Positions 44,584-51,877 of a DNA stretch of 64,000 bases are shown piece after piece. The first letter of the stretch is position 1; every line of letters starts with the position of its first letter. The DNA is from Halobacteriales archaeon QS_1_68_20 (GTDB lineage: Archaea > Halobacteriota > Halobacteria > Halobacteriales > PXRE01), in contig PXRE01000024.1 of assembly GCA_003021085.1 (NCBI GenBank), positions 1 through 64,000 on the forward strand, given 5' to 3'. The notes beneath the pieces were generated by a model that was given only the letters and a program-made list of their open reading frames with translations, had not been told where the DNA came from and did not search any database. The translations under genes and the position numbers were made by a program.

Positions 44584-45309
44584 TCAGGCCAGGTCGGCCA
44601 TCCGCTCGAGCACGTCGTCGACGACGGCGGCCTCGTACGTCCAGAACCCGTAGAACCGGTCGGGTTCGCGTTCCTGGGCCAGCAGGACCACCTTGTCGTC
44701 GTCGTCGCCGGCGCCGTCGAACGCCACCCACCAGTGGTTCAGGACCTCGTCGGCGGTGCTCCGGTGGACGGCGACGTCGAGATCGTCCAGGCGCGCTCCG
44801 TCAGTGGCACCGTAGACGTGGATCGCCACGTCACTCTCCGAGAGGTTGCGGTAGGCGTTCCGCTGGTGTTCCAGCTTCGAGAGCTGCTGGAACCCGGCGT
44901 GCAGCTCCCCCGAACCGCTGTTCCAGGCGCGAAACTCGACGATCCGCGAGGCCATCACCATCCGGCCCTTGTCGTAGGACTCAAAGAAGTTGTCGTGCAG
45001 TCGGTCGACGACGGCGGGCGGCTCTGCCGCCAGTCCCGTCGACATGGATTCCTGCCAGGACCGGACGTACCGCGTGACGCGCTCGACGGGACTCCTGGCC
45101 AGTTCGGTCGTCCTCGACCGGAGAACCACGACGTCGTCGGGACCCTCGCCATCTTCGACCTCGACGTCGACGTCGTGGGGGTCGAAGAACTCCGAAATGG
45201 CAGCCAGTTCGGTATCCGATCCGGTGAAGTTTCGCACCTCGACCGTCTTCCGGTGGCTCTCGACGCTCGCGACGACGTCCGAGAGCGTTGGGGTGGTCGT
45301 TACAGTCAC
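44584..45309 (-). CDS. DICT-domain sensory protein
   Basis: 241 residues with DICT-domain character: LVVASVESHRKTVEV-type lead (SDVVASVESHRKTVEVRNFT), MVMASRIVEFRAWNSGSGEL (the region typical of DICT), and the closing REPDRFYGFWTYEAAVVDDV. DICT domains occur in haloarchaea and cyanobacteria, often with light or redox signalling proteins. No second domain is present. The upstream AT pattern is weak; role unknown. Confidence 0.75.
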   Translation of the reverse strand: MTVTTTPTLSDVVASVESHRKTVEVRNFTGSDTELAAISEFFDPHDVDVEVEDGEGPDDVVVLRSRTTELARSPVERVTRYVRSWQESMSTGLAAEPPAVVDRLHDNFFESYDKGRMVMASRIVEFRAWNSGSGELHAGFQQLSKLEHQRNAYRNLSESDVAIHVYGATDGARLDDLDVAVHRSTADEVLNHWWVAFDGAGDDDDKVVLLAQEREPDRFYGFWTYEAAVVDDVLERMADLA

Positions 45310-45430
45310 GTGATCCGGGGTTCCGACCCCAGGAGAATATTCGACGTGGCTTACTAGTCTGGTACGCCCGCTCCGACGCGTCGGCCAGGTGGACGAACTC
45401 GCCGGGAGGGGCCCCTAGCGCAATCGTCAT

Positions 45431-45438
45431 CTTTTACT
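45431..45438 (+). promoter_or_regulatory. TATA-like box of the phosphoribosyltransferase gene
   Basis: CTTTTACT ends 21 nt before ATG 45460. Confidence 0.6.
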
Positions 45439-45459
45439 CCCGGGTCACGTACCCCCGAC

Positions 45460-46026
45460 ATGGATCAGCTGAAGGAGTCGTTGCTCGAGGCCCCCATCAT
45501 CGAGAAGAACGGCTACCACTACTTCGTACACCCGATCAGCGACGGCGTGCCGCTGCTGGAGCCGGGACTGCTCCGGGAGATCGTCATCAAGATCATCCGC
45601 AAGGCGGACCTGGAGGACATCGACAAGATCGTCACGCCCGCGGCGATGGGCATTCACATCTCCACCGCCGTCTCGCTGATGACCGACATCCCGCTGGTGG
45701 TCATCCGGAAACGCCAGTACGGCCTGGAGGGCGAGGTCGAACTCGCCCAGCAGACGGGCTACTCCGAGAACCAGATGTTCATGAACGACGTCTACGAGGG
45801 CGACCGAGTACTCCTGCTAGACGACGTGCTCTCGACCGGCGGGACCCTCGCGGCCATCACCGAGGCGCTGGAGCACGTCGGCGCCGACATCGTCGACGTC
45901 GTCGCCGTCATCAAGAAGGAAGGCCCCAACGAGCTGGACGACTCCGGACACGACGTCAAGACGCTTATAAACGTCGACGTCGTCGACGGCGAAGTCGTCG
46001 TCACCGACGAACACGGCGACGGCTGA
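45460..46026 (+). CDS. hpt: Hypoxanthine/guanine phosphoribosyltransferase-like protein
   Basis: 188 residues. PRPP-binding loop [20 protein letters not shown] (about 115-134), [40 protein letters not shown] and [20 protein letters not shown] define the archaeal HGPRTase-like family. The reaction joins a purine base to PRPP to salvage IMP/GMP; some archaeal members use adenine, so base specificity is uncertain. Monocistronic with its own TATA box. Confidence 0.87.
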   Translation: MDQLKESLLEAPIIEKNGYHYFVHPISDGVPLLEPGLLREIVIKIIRKADLEDIDKIVTPAAMGIHISTAVSLMTDIPLVVIRKRQYGLEGEVELAQQTGYSENQMFMNDVYEGDRVLLLDDVLSTGGTLAAITEALEHVGADIVDVVAVIKKEGPNELDDSGHDVKTLINVDVVDGEVVVTDEHGDG

Positions 46027-46287
46027 GGCCCGTGATCCGGCCGTCGGTCGCCGTCGACTGACCACGGCGGTGAGTCGACCGCACGCCCGCCTACCGGACT
46101 CCTCGTGGATCAGTTATCCAGCCCGCCGCGCTGGTCGCGCCGGGCCGCCGCGAGCGTCGGCACGCACCAGCGGACGCTCGCCAACCGACCGTCAGTCGCC
46201 AGTCACCGACAGGATTACCGCTCGTCGAGGTGCCCCGGGACTGCCACCCTTCGCCGTCGCCCGTCACGTCCGGGCCACTGAACGACC
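46027..46287. other. Intergenic region before the peptide genes
   Basis: 261 bp without coding signal. It is GC-rich and carries no repeat I can match. The duplicated unit with the first peptide gene begins at its right edge (46288). Confidence 0.5.
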
Positions 46288-46354
46288 CGTTTCAGGCCGC
46301 GAGAGGATTTTTCTCCGGTGAATTGTTTGCCCAGTTCCGCAGAAGGAGTCGACG
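46288..46354 (+). promoter_or_regulatory. Duplicated promoter region of peptide gene 1
   Basis: CCGTTTCAGGCCGCGAGAGG begins a block that aligns without gaps to 46706-46772 (offset 418). GGATTTTTCTCC and GTGAATTGTTTG are shared features; an A/T-rich GATTTTTC at 46307-46314 may be the promoter. AGAAGGAG at 46341-46348 may be a Shine-Dalgarno-type site. Confidence 0.55.
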
Positions 46355-46534
46355 ATGTCACGATCTGGCATCAGGAGTACGGCCCTCGGTATCGCCACCA
46401 GACTCGACTCGGTTCCGACGCGCCTGTTGCTGGTCGGCCTGCTCATGCTGGTCGCGATGGCGTTCGGTGCCGACCCCGTCGCTGCCGAGTCCACCTGCGA
46501 ACACGCGAACCAGGGTTGCAACGTCTTCGTCTGA
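46355..46534 (+). CDS. Secreted Cys peptide precursor 1 (59 aa)
   Basis: ATG 46355 to TGA 46534. Residues 1-22 are polar with several Arg (SRSGIRSTALGIATRL), 24-38 are a hydrophobic helix (LLLVGLLMLVAMAFGA), then PVAA, a good signal-peptidase site. The predicted mature peptide is only 15 residues: ESTCEHANQGCNVFV, with two Cys seven apart that could form a disulfide loop. The paralogue 418 nt downstream keeps the leader but changes the tail. This precursor layout recalls halocins or signalling peptides, but no immunity, transporter or modifying gene is obvious. Not recognised as a known family. Confidence 0.7.
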   Translation: MSRSGIRSTALGIATRLDSVPTRLLLVGLLMLVAMAFGADPVAAESTCEHANQGCNVFV

Positions 46535-46705
46535 CGGTCGTCGACTACCCTGCCAGGTTACGGACCGGGCGAGGACACTCCCTGACCTTTTTCGGGAGAC
46601 GGGAACCGACCTGACAGTGGCACGTCACCGCGATCCTCCGATTCACGCAACACGTCACGGACTACCGGGAGGTACTCGGCGACGCCGCGCTCGTCCGGAG
46701 AATCG

Positions 46706-46772
46706 CCGTTTCACGCCGCGGGAAAATTATCCTGCGGTGGATTGTTGACGAATCTCGCTCAACCGTGTGACG
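46706..46772 (+). promoter_or_regulatory. Duplicated promoter region of peptide gene 2
   Basis: Aligns without gaps to 46288-46354. GGAAAATTATCC at 46721-46732 is an AT-rich palindromic core. GTGGATTGTTGA follows, as in copy 1. No SD-like AGAAGGAG is kept. Confidence 0.55.
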
Positions 46773-46952
46773 ATGTCCCATCTCGACATCAGGAGTTCGG
46801 CCGTCGGAATCACCACCAGACTCACGTCCGTCCCGCCGCGGCTACTGCTGGTCGGGCTGCTCTTGCTGATCACGATGGTGTTCGGTGCCGACCCTGTCAC
46901 CGCCAAGAACACCTGTGGAGCCCAGGCAACGCTGGACTGTCACGACTACTGA
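46773..46952 (+). CDS. Secreted Cys peptide precursor 2 (59 aa)
   Basis: ATG 46773 to TGA 46952 (ATG 46767 is an alternative). Same 59-residue length and plan as precursor 1: SHLDIRSSAVGITTRLTSV, hydrophobic LLLVGLLLLITMVFGA, cleavage site PVTA, and a 15-residue tail KNTCGAQATLDCHDY with two Cys eight apart. The leaders share most residues; the tails share only the TC and the second Cys. Conserved leader with diversified core is the usual mark of a secreted bioactive peptide family. Its 3' end lies 290 nt from initiator tRNA-Met on the other strand. Confidence 0.7.
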   Translation: MSHLDIRSSAVGITTRLTSVPPRLLLVGLLLLITMVFGADPVTAKNTCGAQATLDCHDY

Positions 46953-47060
46953 TCGAGCGGACCTGATCGGGACGTCGTGGAAGACAGATTCGAACCACTT
47001 TCTCGTCGCTCCCGTAGGATGCTGGAGAGACGAGAGTCCGTTCCCGTAGTAGCACGCCGA

Positions 47061-47115
47061 CGGAGCGTCTCGCGGGTGAGGCCGCAAGAAGTAGCGGGAG
47101 GTGGATTTGAACCAC
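47061..47115. repeat. 55-bp direct repeat, outer copy, containing the tRNA 3' end
   Basis: Identical to 47210-47264 over 55 bp. It contains the last 24 nt of initiator tRNA-Met (T arm and acceptor, 47092-47115) plus 31 nt of downstream sequence. A weaker T-arm-like word, GATTCGAACCAC, lies further out at 46987-46998. Confidence 0.8.
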
Positions 47116-47209
47116 GTGAAGACGGACCTGCTCGCGTCGCTCGCAGGTTGCGACTTCCCTGGCTCAAACCACTCGCCGCGATTCTCCGGCCTCACGGATT
47201 GCTCGGCGG

Positions 47210-47264
47210 CGGAGCGTCTCGCGGGTGAGGCCGCAAGAAGTAGCGGGAGGTGGATTTGAACCAC
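47210..47264. repeat. 55-bp direct repeat, inner copy, overlapping the tRNA gene
   Basis: Partner of 47061-47115; includes 47241-47264 of the real tRNA. The repeats are 149 bp apart start to start, with 94 bp of unrelated sequence between. Confidence 0.8.
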
Positions 47265-47315
47265 CGATCTCCGGGTTATGAGCCCGGCGGAATCTCCTGG
47301 CTATCCCATCCCGCT
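47241..47315 (-). tRNA. Initiator tRNA-Met (CAU)
   Basis: 75 nt on the minus strand. Acceptor AGCGGGA pairs with UCCCGCU, giving the A1:U72 pair of archaeal initiator tRNAs; D arm GGGAUAGCCAGG; anticodon stem CCGGGC/GCCCGG-type with loop UCAUAA (CAU); T arm GUGGUUCAAAUCCAC. Three G:C pairs at the base of the anticodon stem (GGG/CCC) also mark initiators. CCA is not encoded. No intron. Upstream of it on the minus strand is the GtrA gene end. Confidence 0.95.
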
Positions 47316-47385
47316 ACCCCAGGATACCCGCGAGTGAAATTTAAGGGTTGTGTTTCGGTCGCCCCGTGGGGGTTTGCAACGTGGA

Positions 47386-47937
47386 TCACCGGTGGACCCG
47401 CCAGGTGAACAGGCTCTCGGCCGTGTAGTTGACGACCATCGCCACGGCGATGGCGACGGGACTGGCCACGAGGAACCACAGGTCGGCCCCGAACACCTCC
47501 AGGGTGACCGACACCTGCTGGGTCAGCACCCAGTAGACGACCAGTTGAACGGCGACGCCACCCGAGCGGACGACGTGAGAACGGGCCAACCGCCGGACCG
47601 TCGGCCAGCGTCCGGGTCGGCCCTCGTCCGCGAACGTCCACCGCTCGTTCACCAGGAACATCACGACGATGGCCGTCTCGATGCCCGCCGCCTTCGCCAC
47701 CATCTCGTGGACGCCGAGGCCGAGTGTCAGCGCCGCCAGCACCGCGTTGTCGAACACGGCGCCGACGACCCCGACGGAGGCGAACTTCCCGAACCGGACC
47801 GCCGAGACCAGTTCGCCCAGCGTCCCCGCTGGGGTGGCTTCGACGCCGACCCCGTCGGCCGCGACCTCGTCTGCCGTTCCCCCGTCGTCGCCACCCGCGT
47901 CAGCGGCCACCCCGTCGTCGCCGTCGCCGTCAGTCAT
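47386..47937 (-). CDS. GtrA-family membrane flippase-like protein
   Basis: 183 residues: an acidic, disordered N-terminus (about 40 residues), then four membrane helices (VRFGKFASVGVVGAVFDNAV; GIETAIVVMFLVNERWTFAD; GGVAVQLVVYWVLTQQVSVT; LVASPVAIAVAMVVNYTAES) with the NERWTF and NYTAESLFTWRV motifs of GtrA. Such proteins help move lipid-linked sugars across the membrane. Its start overlaps the glycosyltransferase stop by 8 nt, so the two work together. Confidence 0.87.
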   Translation of the reverse strand: MTDGDGDDGVAADAGGDDGGTADEVAADGVGVEATPAGTLGELVSAVRFGKFASVGVVGAVFDNAVLAALTLGLGVHEMVAKAAGIETAIVVMFLVNERWTFADEGRPGRWPTVRRLARSHVVRSGGVAVQLVVYWVLTQQVSVTLEVFGADLWFLVASPVAIAVAMVVNYTAESLFTWRVHR

Positions 47938-48712
47938 CTCGCCCCTCCGTGGCGAGTCGGTCGACCAGCGACGTCGACCCTTCCCGGCCCGTGTCGACGA
48001 ACGAGTGTAGCGTGTGGTCGGCCAGCGACTTCGACCGGTGGCGGACGGCCACGAGCGCCTGGAGCAGTTCCAGCGACGTCCCCACGGTCGAGACGGTCGA
48101 CCCCGGCTGATCCTGCCAGGTGACAGGGACTTCAGTCACCCGCTGGTCCAGCGCACCCGCGATGGCGATGAGTTCCACGTCCCAGGCGAAGCCCGGTTCG
48201 TAGAGGTGGCCGCGGACCTCCTGCCAGGACTCCCGGCGAATGGCTTTGGCGCCGCACTGGTAGTCGTGGAGGTCGACTGGCAACAACCGCCGGCCCAGCC
48301 GGGCGAACCCATCACCGAGCCAGCGCCGCGCGTACGTCTGGTGGGCGTCGACGTTCGACTCCGGGTGTCGCCGGGAGCCGACGGCCAGGTCGGCCTCGTC
48401 GTCGGCGACCGGCGCCAGGACGGCCGCGATGGACGCCGCGGGCGTGGACCCGTCCGCGTCCGCGAACGCGAGCACGTCGGTCTCCAGGGCCTCGAACCCG
48501 GCGGTGATCGCCGCTCCCTTGCCGCGGCGCTCGTCGGCCACCGACACGTCGGCCGGCATCGCCGAGAGCGCGTCTACGGTCTCCGGGGTCGGCGCGTCCA
48601 CCTCGATCCGGATGGTCTCGGGGACCAGCCTCCGGTCGAGCGCCTCAACGTATTCCCGGAGGCGCTCGACGTCCGGGCGGTAGGCGGGGACCACGATACC
48701 GACTGATCCCAT
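47930..48712 (-). CDS. Family 2 glycosyltransferase (dolichyl-phosphate glucosyltransferase type)
   Basis: 260 residues. GIVVPAYRPDVERLREYVEA, ADERRGKGAAITAGFEALET, the DxD motif FADADGSTPAASI, and LHDYQCGAKAIRRESW match polyprenyl-phosphate glycosyltransferases such as AglJ-type enzymes. No membrane helices. Together with the overlapping GtrA gene it probably charges dolichyl phosphate with a sugar and aids its flipping, for surface glycoprotein or lipid glycosylation. Confidence 0.88.
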   Translation of the reverse strand: MGSVGIVVPAYRPDVERLREYVEALDRRLVPETIRIEVDAPTPETVDALSAMPADVSVADERRGKGAAITAGFEALETDVLAFADADGSTPAASIAAVLAPVADDEADLAVGSRRHPESNVDAHQTYARRWLGDGFARLGRRLLPVDLHDYQCGAKAIRRESWQEVRGHLYEPGFAWDVELIAIAGALDQRVTEVPVTWQDQPGSTVSTVGTSLELLQALVAVRHRSKSLADHTLHSFVDTGREGSTSLVDRLATEGRDD

Positions 48713-48800
48713 CTGACCGAGAGCAACCGGCGGCGGGGTAAAAAACCGTTCGAATCCGGCGGCGACGGCGTCGGCAACTTTTGTGCGATAGAATAGATAG

Positions 48801-48809
48801 TTATTTTAG
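48801..48809 (+). promoter_or_regulatory. TATA-like box of the 48,832 gene
   Basis: TTATTTTAG ends 22 nt before ATG 48832 within a short AT-rich patch (48,780-48,815). Confidence 0.6.
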
Positions 48810-48831
48810 TTACGTTCACGTTCTGCGGACG

Positions 48832-49101
48832 ATGGAAAGAAACGTGTACCGATGTTCGAACGGCCAGTTCTACGGCGACGTCGGCCTCTGGCAACGCCTG
48901 GAGTCCGGCGAGTGGTCGCCGTGTTGCTGGGACCAGGAGTCGGGAATGGAGTGGGTCTCTGCGGGCGATGGCGAACTCCTCTCGCTGACGCCGGTACCCG
49001 AGTCGGACCTCCCCCCTGGATTGACGGCGACGTCGACCGAGGCGGGCGTCCGCGTCGAACCGACGTCCACGAAGGCGACCCCGCCCGGCGGCCACCGGTA
49101 G
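48832..49101 (+). CDS. Small Cys/Trp-containing protein, 89 aa
   Basis: From ATG 48832: MERNVYRCSNGQFYGDVGLW then SGEWSPCCWDQESGMEWVS. Three Cys (one CC pair) and four Trp in the first 45 residues suggest a small metal- or disulfide-stabilised fold; the last 40 are Pro/Thr-rich and probably disordered. I do not recognise it. Its own TATA box and start spacing support expression. Sits 73 nt before the DUF2298 gene on the same strand. Confidence 0.6.
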   Translation: MERNVYRCSNGQFYGDVGLWQRLESGEWSPCCWDQESGMEWVSAGDGELLSLTPVPESDLPPGLTATSTEAGVRVEPTSTKATPPGGHR

Positions 49102-49174
49102 CGACCGGTCACGGGGCGGGCCGAGCACGCCGAACCGGAAGACGTTTACCGGGAAGGCCAATTTTTCACCGGTG

Positions 49175-51514
49175 ATGGAGTACGGGCTGGTCGTCCTCTG
49201 GCTCGCGACGTTCTTCGCGCTCGGACTGGTCGGGTTGCCGCTGGCGTCGGTGCTGTGCCGCCCGCTGGCGGACCGGGGAGCCAGCGTCACCCTCCCGCTG
49301 GCGCTCTCGGTGGTGGCCGTCGTCGCCCTCTGGGTCGGCCGCGTCTCGTTCGGGCGGCCGGCGCTGGCCGCGGGATTGGTCGTCCTGCTGGGCGCCAGCG
49401 CGGCCGCCTGGCGGTACGGTGACGCCGGCCCCGACCCGCGAATCGCCGGTGAGACGGCCGCAGTGTTCGCCGTCGCCTTCCTCTTGCTGGTGGCGGTCCG
49501 GGCGGTCGACCCGGCGGTCCACCCCTTCGCCGGCGAGAAGTTCCTCGACTTCGGCCTGCTGCAGTCCCTCCTGCGCGCCGAGACGCTCCCGCCGAAGGAC
49601 ATGTGGTTCGCGGGCGAACCGGTCGCCTACTACTACGGCGGTCACCTCGTGTCGTCGCTGTTGACCCTGCTGACGGGGACCGCGCCGGCCTACGCCTACA
49701 ACCTGGCGCTGGCGGGCTTCTACGCGATGCTCGTGACCGCCGCATTCGGCCTCGGCGGGACCCTCGCGGCCGCACGGGGTGCCTCCCGCCGGGTCGGCGG
49801 ACTGTTCGCGGCGTTCCTCGTCGGGTTCGCCAGCAACCTCCACACGGCCGGCCAGCTGGTCCTGTGGGTGCTGCCCGGCGGGATCGCGGAACCCATCGCC
49901 CGCGCATTGGCGGGCAGCCCCGACGACGCGGCCCGGTTGCTCGCCGGTCCCGACGGTTTCCACTACTTCACGCCGAGCCGGATCATCGTCGACGTCCTCG
50001 ACGAACGGGTGTACTCGACCATCAACGAGTTCCCGCTGTTCTCGTGGCTGAACGGGGACCTCCACGCGCACATGATGGTCCAGCCGTTCTTGCTCGTCGT
50101 GGCGGCGCTGTTGCTGTCGTACTACCGGACGCCGGAGGAAGCGGTCAGACGCCGGCGGGGACTCGTGTTCGGCGTGGTCCCCCTCGTCGGCGGACTGATC
50201 GCCGTGGTCGACACCTGGACGTTCCCCACCGTGATGGGGCTGACCGTGCTGGCACTGCTGTTCGCACCCAGTGATCCCGCGACGCTCCTCCCGGCCGACC
50301 TCGCCGCGCGCGTCCGGGAGTTCGCCGATGCGTCGCGTGCGAAGGCCGAACTGGCCAGAACCGGGGTCGCTGGCGTACTCGGCGTCGGTGCCGAGGCGCT
50401 GGCGGCGGTCTGGGCGCTGCCGTTCCTCCTCGGCCCGGCCAGCACCCGGAGCATCGGGTTCTTCCCGCCCCGGAGCGACCTCGGCGAGTTGCTGGTAGTC
50501 CACGGCGCGTTCCTCGCCGTCTTCGCGGTCTACCTGGTGAGCAGGGCGCCGCCGCTGGAACGCGACGAGTGGTACCAGGTGGGCATCCTCGTCGTCGGTC
50601 TGCTGGCGACCGCCGTCGTCGGGAACGCGGCCGCGGTCGGGCTGTTCGGCCCGCTGCTGGTCGGTGGGTGGGCACTGCTCCGGTACGGGTCCCGGGAGTA
50701 CCGTCCGGTTCCCGGCGTGGGGTTCGAGACGGTGCTACTCGTCGCCGGCGCGGGCCTCGTGACTATCGTGGAGTTCGCCTACGTCGTCGAACAGGCGGGG
50801 CCGGGACGGATGAACACTGTGTTCAAGACGTACATCCAGGTGTGGGTGCTGTGGGGCGTCGCGGCGGGCGCGATGGTGGCGGCCCTGGTCGCGGACGCGT
50901 TCCGGGGCGACCGGTCGGCCTGGCCGTGGGGCGCCCTCCCGGGGCGGAAGGCGGCCACGGCCGTCGGCGTCGGGTTGCTGCTCGCCTCCACCTCGGTCTA
51001 CGGCGGCATGGCGCTGTCCGACCAGTTCGACGGGCAGAACGGCCAGTACCCGGCCGCCGACGACCCCACGCTGAACGCCACGCGGTTCGTCGAGGAGGGC
51101 CACCCCGGGGAGGCCGCCGCGATCAGGTGGCTGGACGACCGCGAGGGGCGCCCGACCATCGTCACCGCGGCACCCGGCGGCTACTACTGGACGCCCCAGG
51201 ACGGCAGAGGGGCCAGCGCGCCGGCCAGCCTCACTGGCCTGCCGACGGTGCTCGGGTGGTACCACGAGGTCGGGTACCGCGGCAGCGGCCCCTACCAGCA
51301 ACGCCTGGCCGACGTCGAGACCATCTACACGGGGTCGGCCGAGGAGCAGGCCGAACTCCTGGCGAAGTACGACGTCGAGTACGTCTACGTCGGGCCGGCC
51401 GAGCGCAACAGGTACGGCGACGTCAGTTTCGAGGGCGTCGAGATGGTCGGCCAGCCGAAGGAGTTCGGTGACGTCCTGATCTACCCCGTGGAGGCGGAGA
51501 ACGAGAGCACCTAG
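49175..51514 (+). CDS. DUF2298 (YYY-type) polytopic membrane protein
   Basis: 779 residues, about 14 membrane helices. The DUF2298 signature is clear: FLDFGLLQSLLRAETLPPKD, MWFAGEPVAYYYGGHLVSSL, LTLLTGTAPAYAYNLALAGF, and later YSTINEFPLFSWLNGDLHAH, GPGRMNTVFKTYIQVWVLWG. A C-terminal soluble domain (VEEGHPGEAAAIRWLDDREG, PTIVTAAPGGYYWTPQDGRG) resembles those of oligosaccharyltransferase/mannosyltransferase-like GT-C proteins. Likely a GT-C glycosyltransferase of unknown substrate (inference). ATG 49175 chosen. Confidence 0.88.
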   Translation: MEYGLVVLWLATFFALGLVGLPLASVLCRPLADRGASVTLPLALSVVAVVALWVGRVSFGRPALAAGLVVLLGASAAAWRYGDAGPDPRIAGETAAVFAVAFLLLVAVRAVDPAVHPFAGEKFLDFGLLQSLLRAETLPPKDMWFAGEPVAYYYGGHLVSSLLTLLTGTAPAYAYNLALAGFYAMLVTAAFGLGGTLAAARGASRRVGGLFAAFLVGFASNLHTAGQLVLWVLPGGIAEPIARALAGSPDDAARLLAGPDGFHYFTPSRIIVDVLDERVYSTINEFPLFSWLNGDLHAHMMVQPFLLVVAALLLSYYRTPEEAVRRRRGLVFGVVPLVGGLIAVVDTWTFPTVMGLTVLALLFAPSDPATLLPADLAARVREFADASRAKAELARTGVAGVLGVGAEALAAVWALPFLLGPASTRSIGFFPPRSDLGELLVVHGAFLAVFAVYLVSRAPPLERDEWYQVGILVVGLLATAVVGNAAAVGLFGPLLVGGWALLRYGSREYRPVPGVGFETVLLVAGAGLVTIVEFAYVVEQAGPGRMNTVFKTYIQVWVLWGVAAGAMVAALVADAFRGDRSAWPWGALPGRKAATAVGVGLLLASTSVYGGMALSDQFDGQNGQYPAADDPTLNATRFVEEGHPGEAAAIRWLDDREGRPTIVTAAPGGYYWTPQDGRGASAPASLTGLPTVLGWYHEVGYRGSGPYQQRLADVETIYTGSAEEQAELLAKYDVEYVYVGPAERNRYGDVSFEGVEMVGQPKEFGDVLIYPVEAENEST

Positions 51515-51571
51515 ACATTGGATTCGTTTCTCGAGAAGAACGAGAGCGTTCGACCGGTAGTGAACGGCCGT

Positions 51572-51838
51572 CTAGACGGCGTACTCGTCGTGGGCCTTGA
51601 TGACGTCTAGGTCCTCGGCGTCCACGGTGTCGACGTCGAGGAAGTGCGGAACGTAGTTGCGCTTCTGGTAGGTCTCGCGCTCGTCCTCGTCGCCGATGAT
51701 GCACCAGAGGTGAGGCTCGTCGGGGCCGTACCAGTCGCCCATCCGGCTGACCTGGAAGACGGTCCTCTCCTCGCCGTCCCACCGGATGATGGCGTCTCGC
51801 CGGATGCCCGCGTCGCCGAACACGATCAGCCGCTTCAT
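51572..51838 (-). CDS. Small conserved haloarchaeal protein (HAH_0734-like)
   Basis: 88 residues: MKRLIVFGDAGIRRDAIIRW, RTVFQVSRMGDWYGPDEPHL, WCIIGDEDERETYQKRNYVP, HFLDVDTVDAEDLDVI. It matches the HAH_0734 family of haloarchaeal proteins as I recall it. Compact, acidic, probably a beta-rich single domain; function unknown. Convergent with the DUF2298 gene, downstream of the MFS gene on the minus strand. Confidence 0.8.
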   Translation of the reverse strand: MKRLIVFGDAGIRRDAIIRWDGEERTVFQVSRMGDWYGPDEPHLWCIIGDEDERETYQKRNYVPHFLDVDTVDAEDLDVIKAHDEYAV

Positions 51839-51877
51839 GGCCGCGGGTTCGTGAAGGGACCAATTAAGGGTGTCGAG

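Noticed and set aside
47092-47115. A second tRNA gene
   Set aside because: Only the T arm and acceptor 3' half are present; there is no anticodon arm or 5' half.
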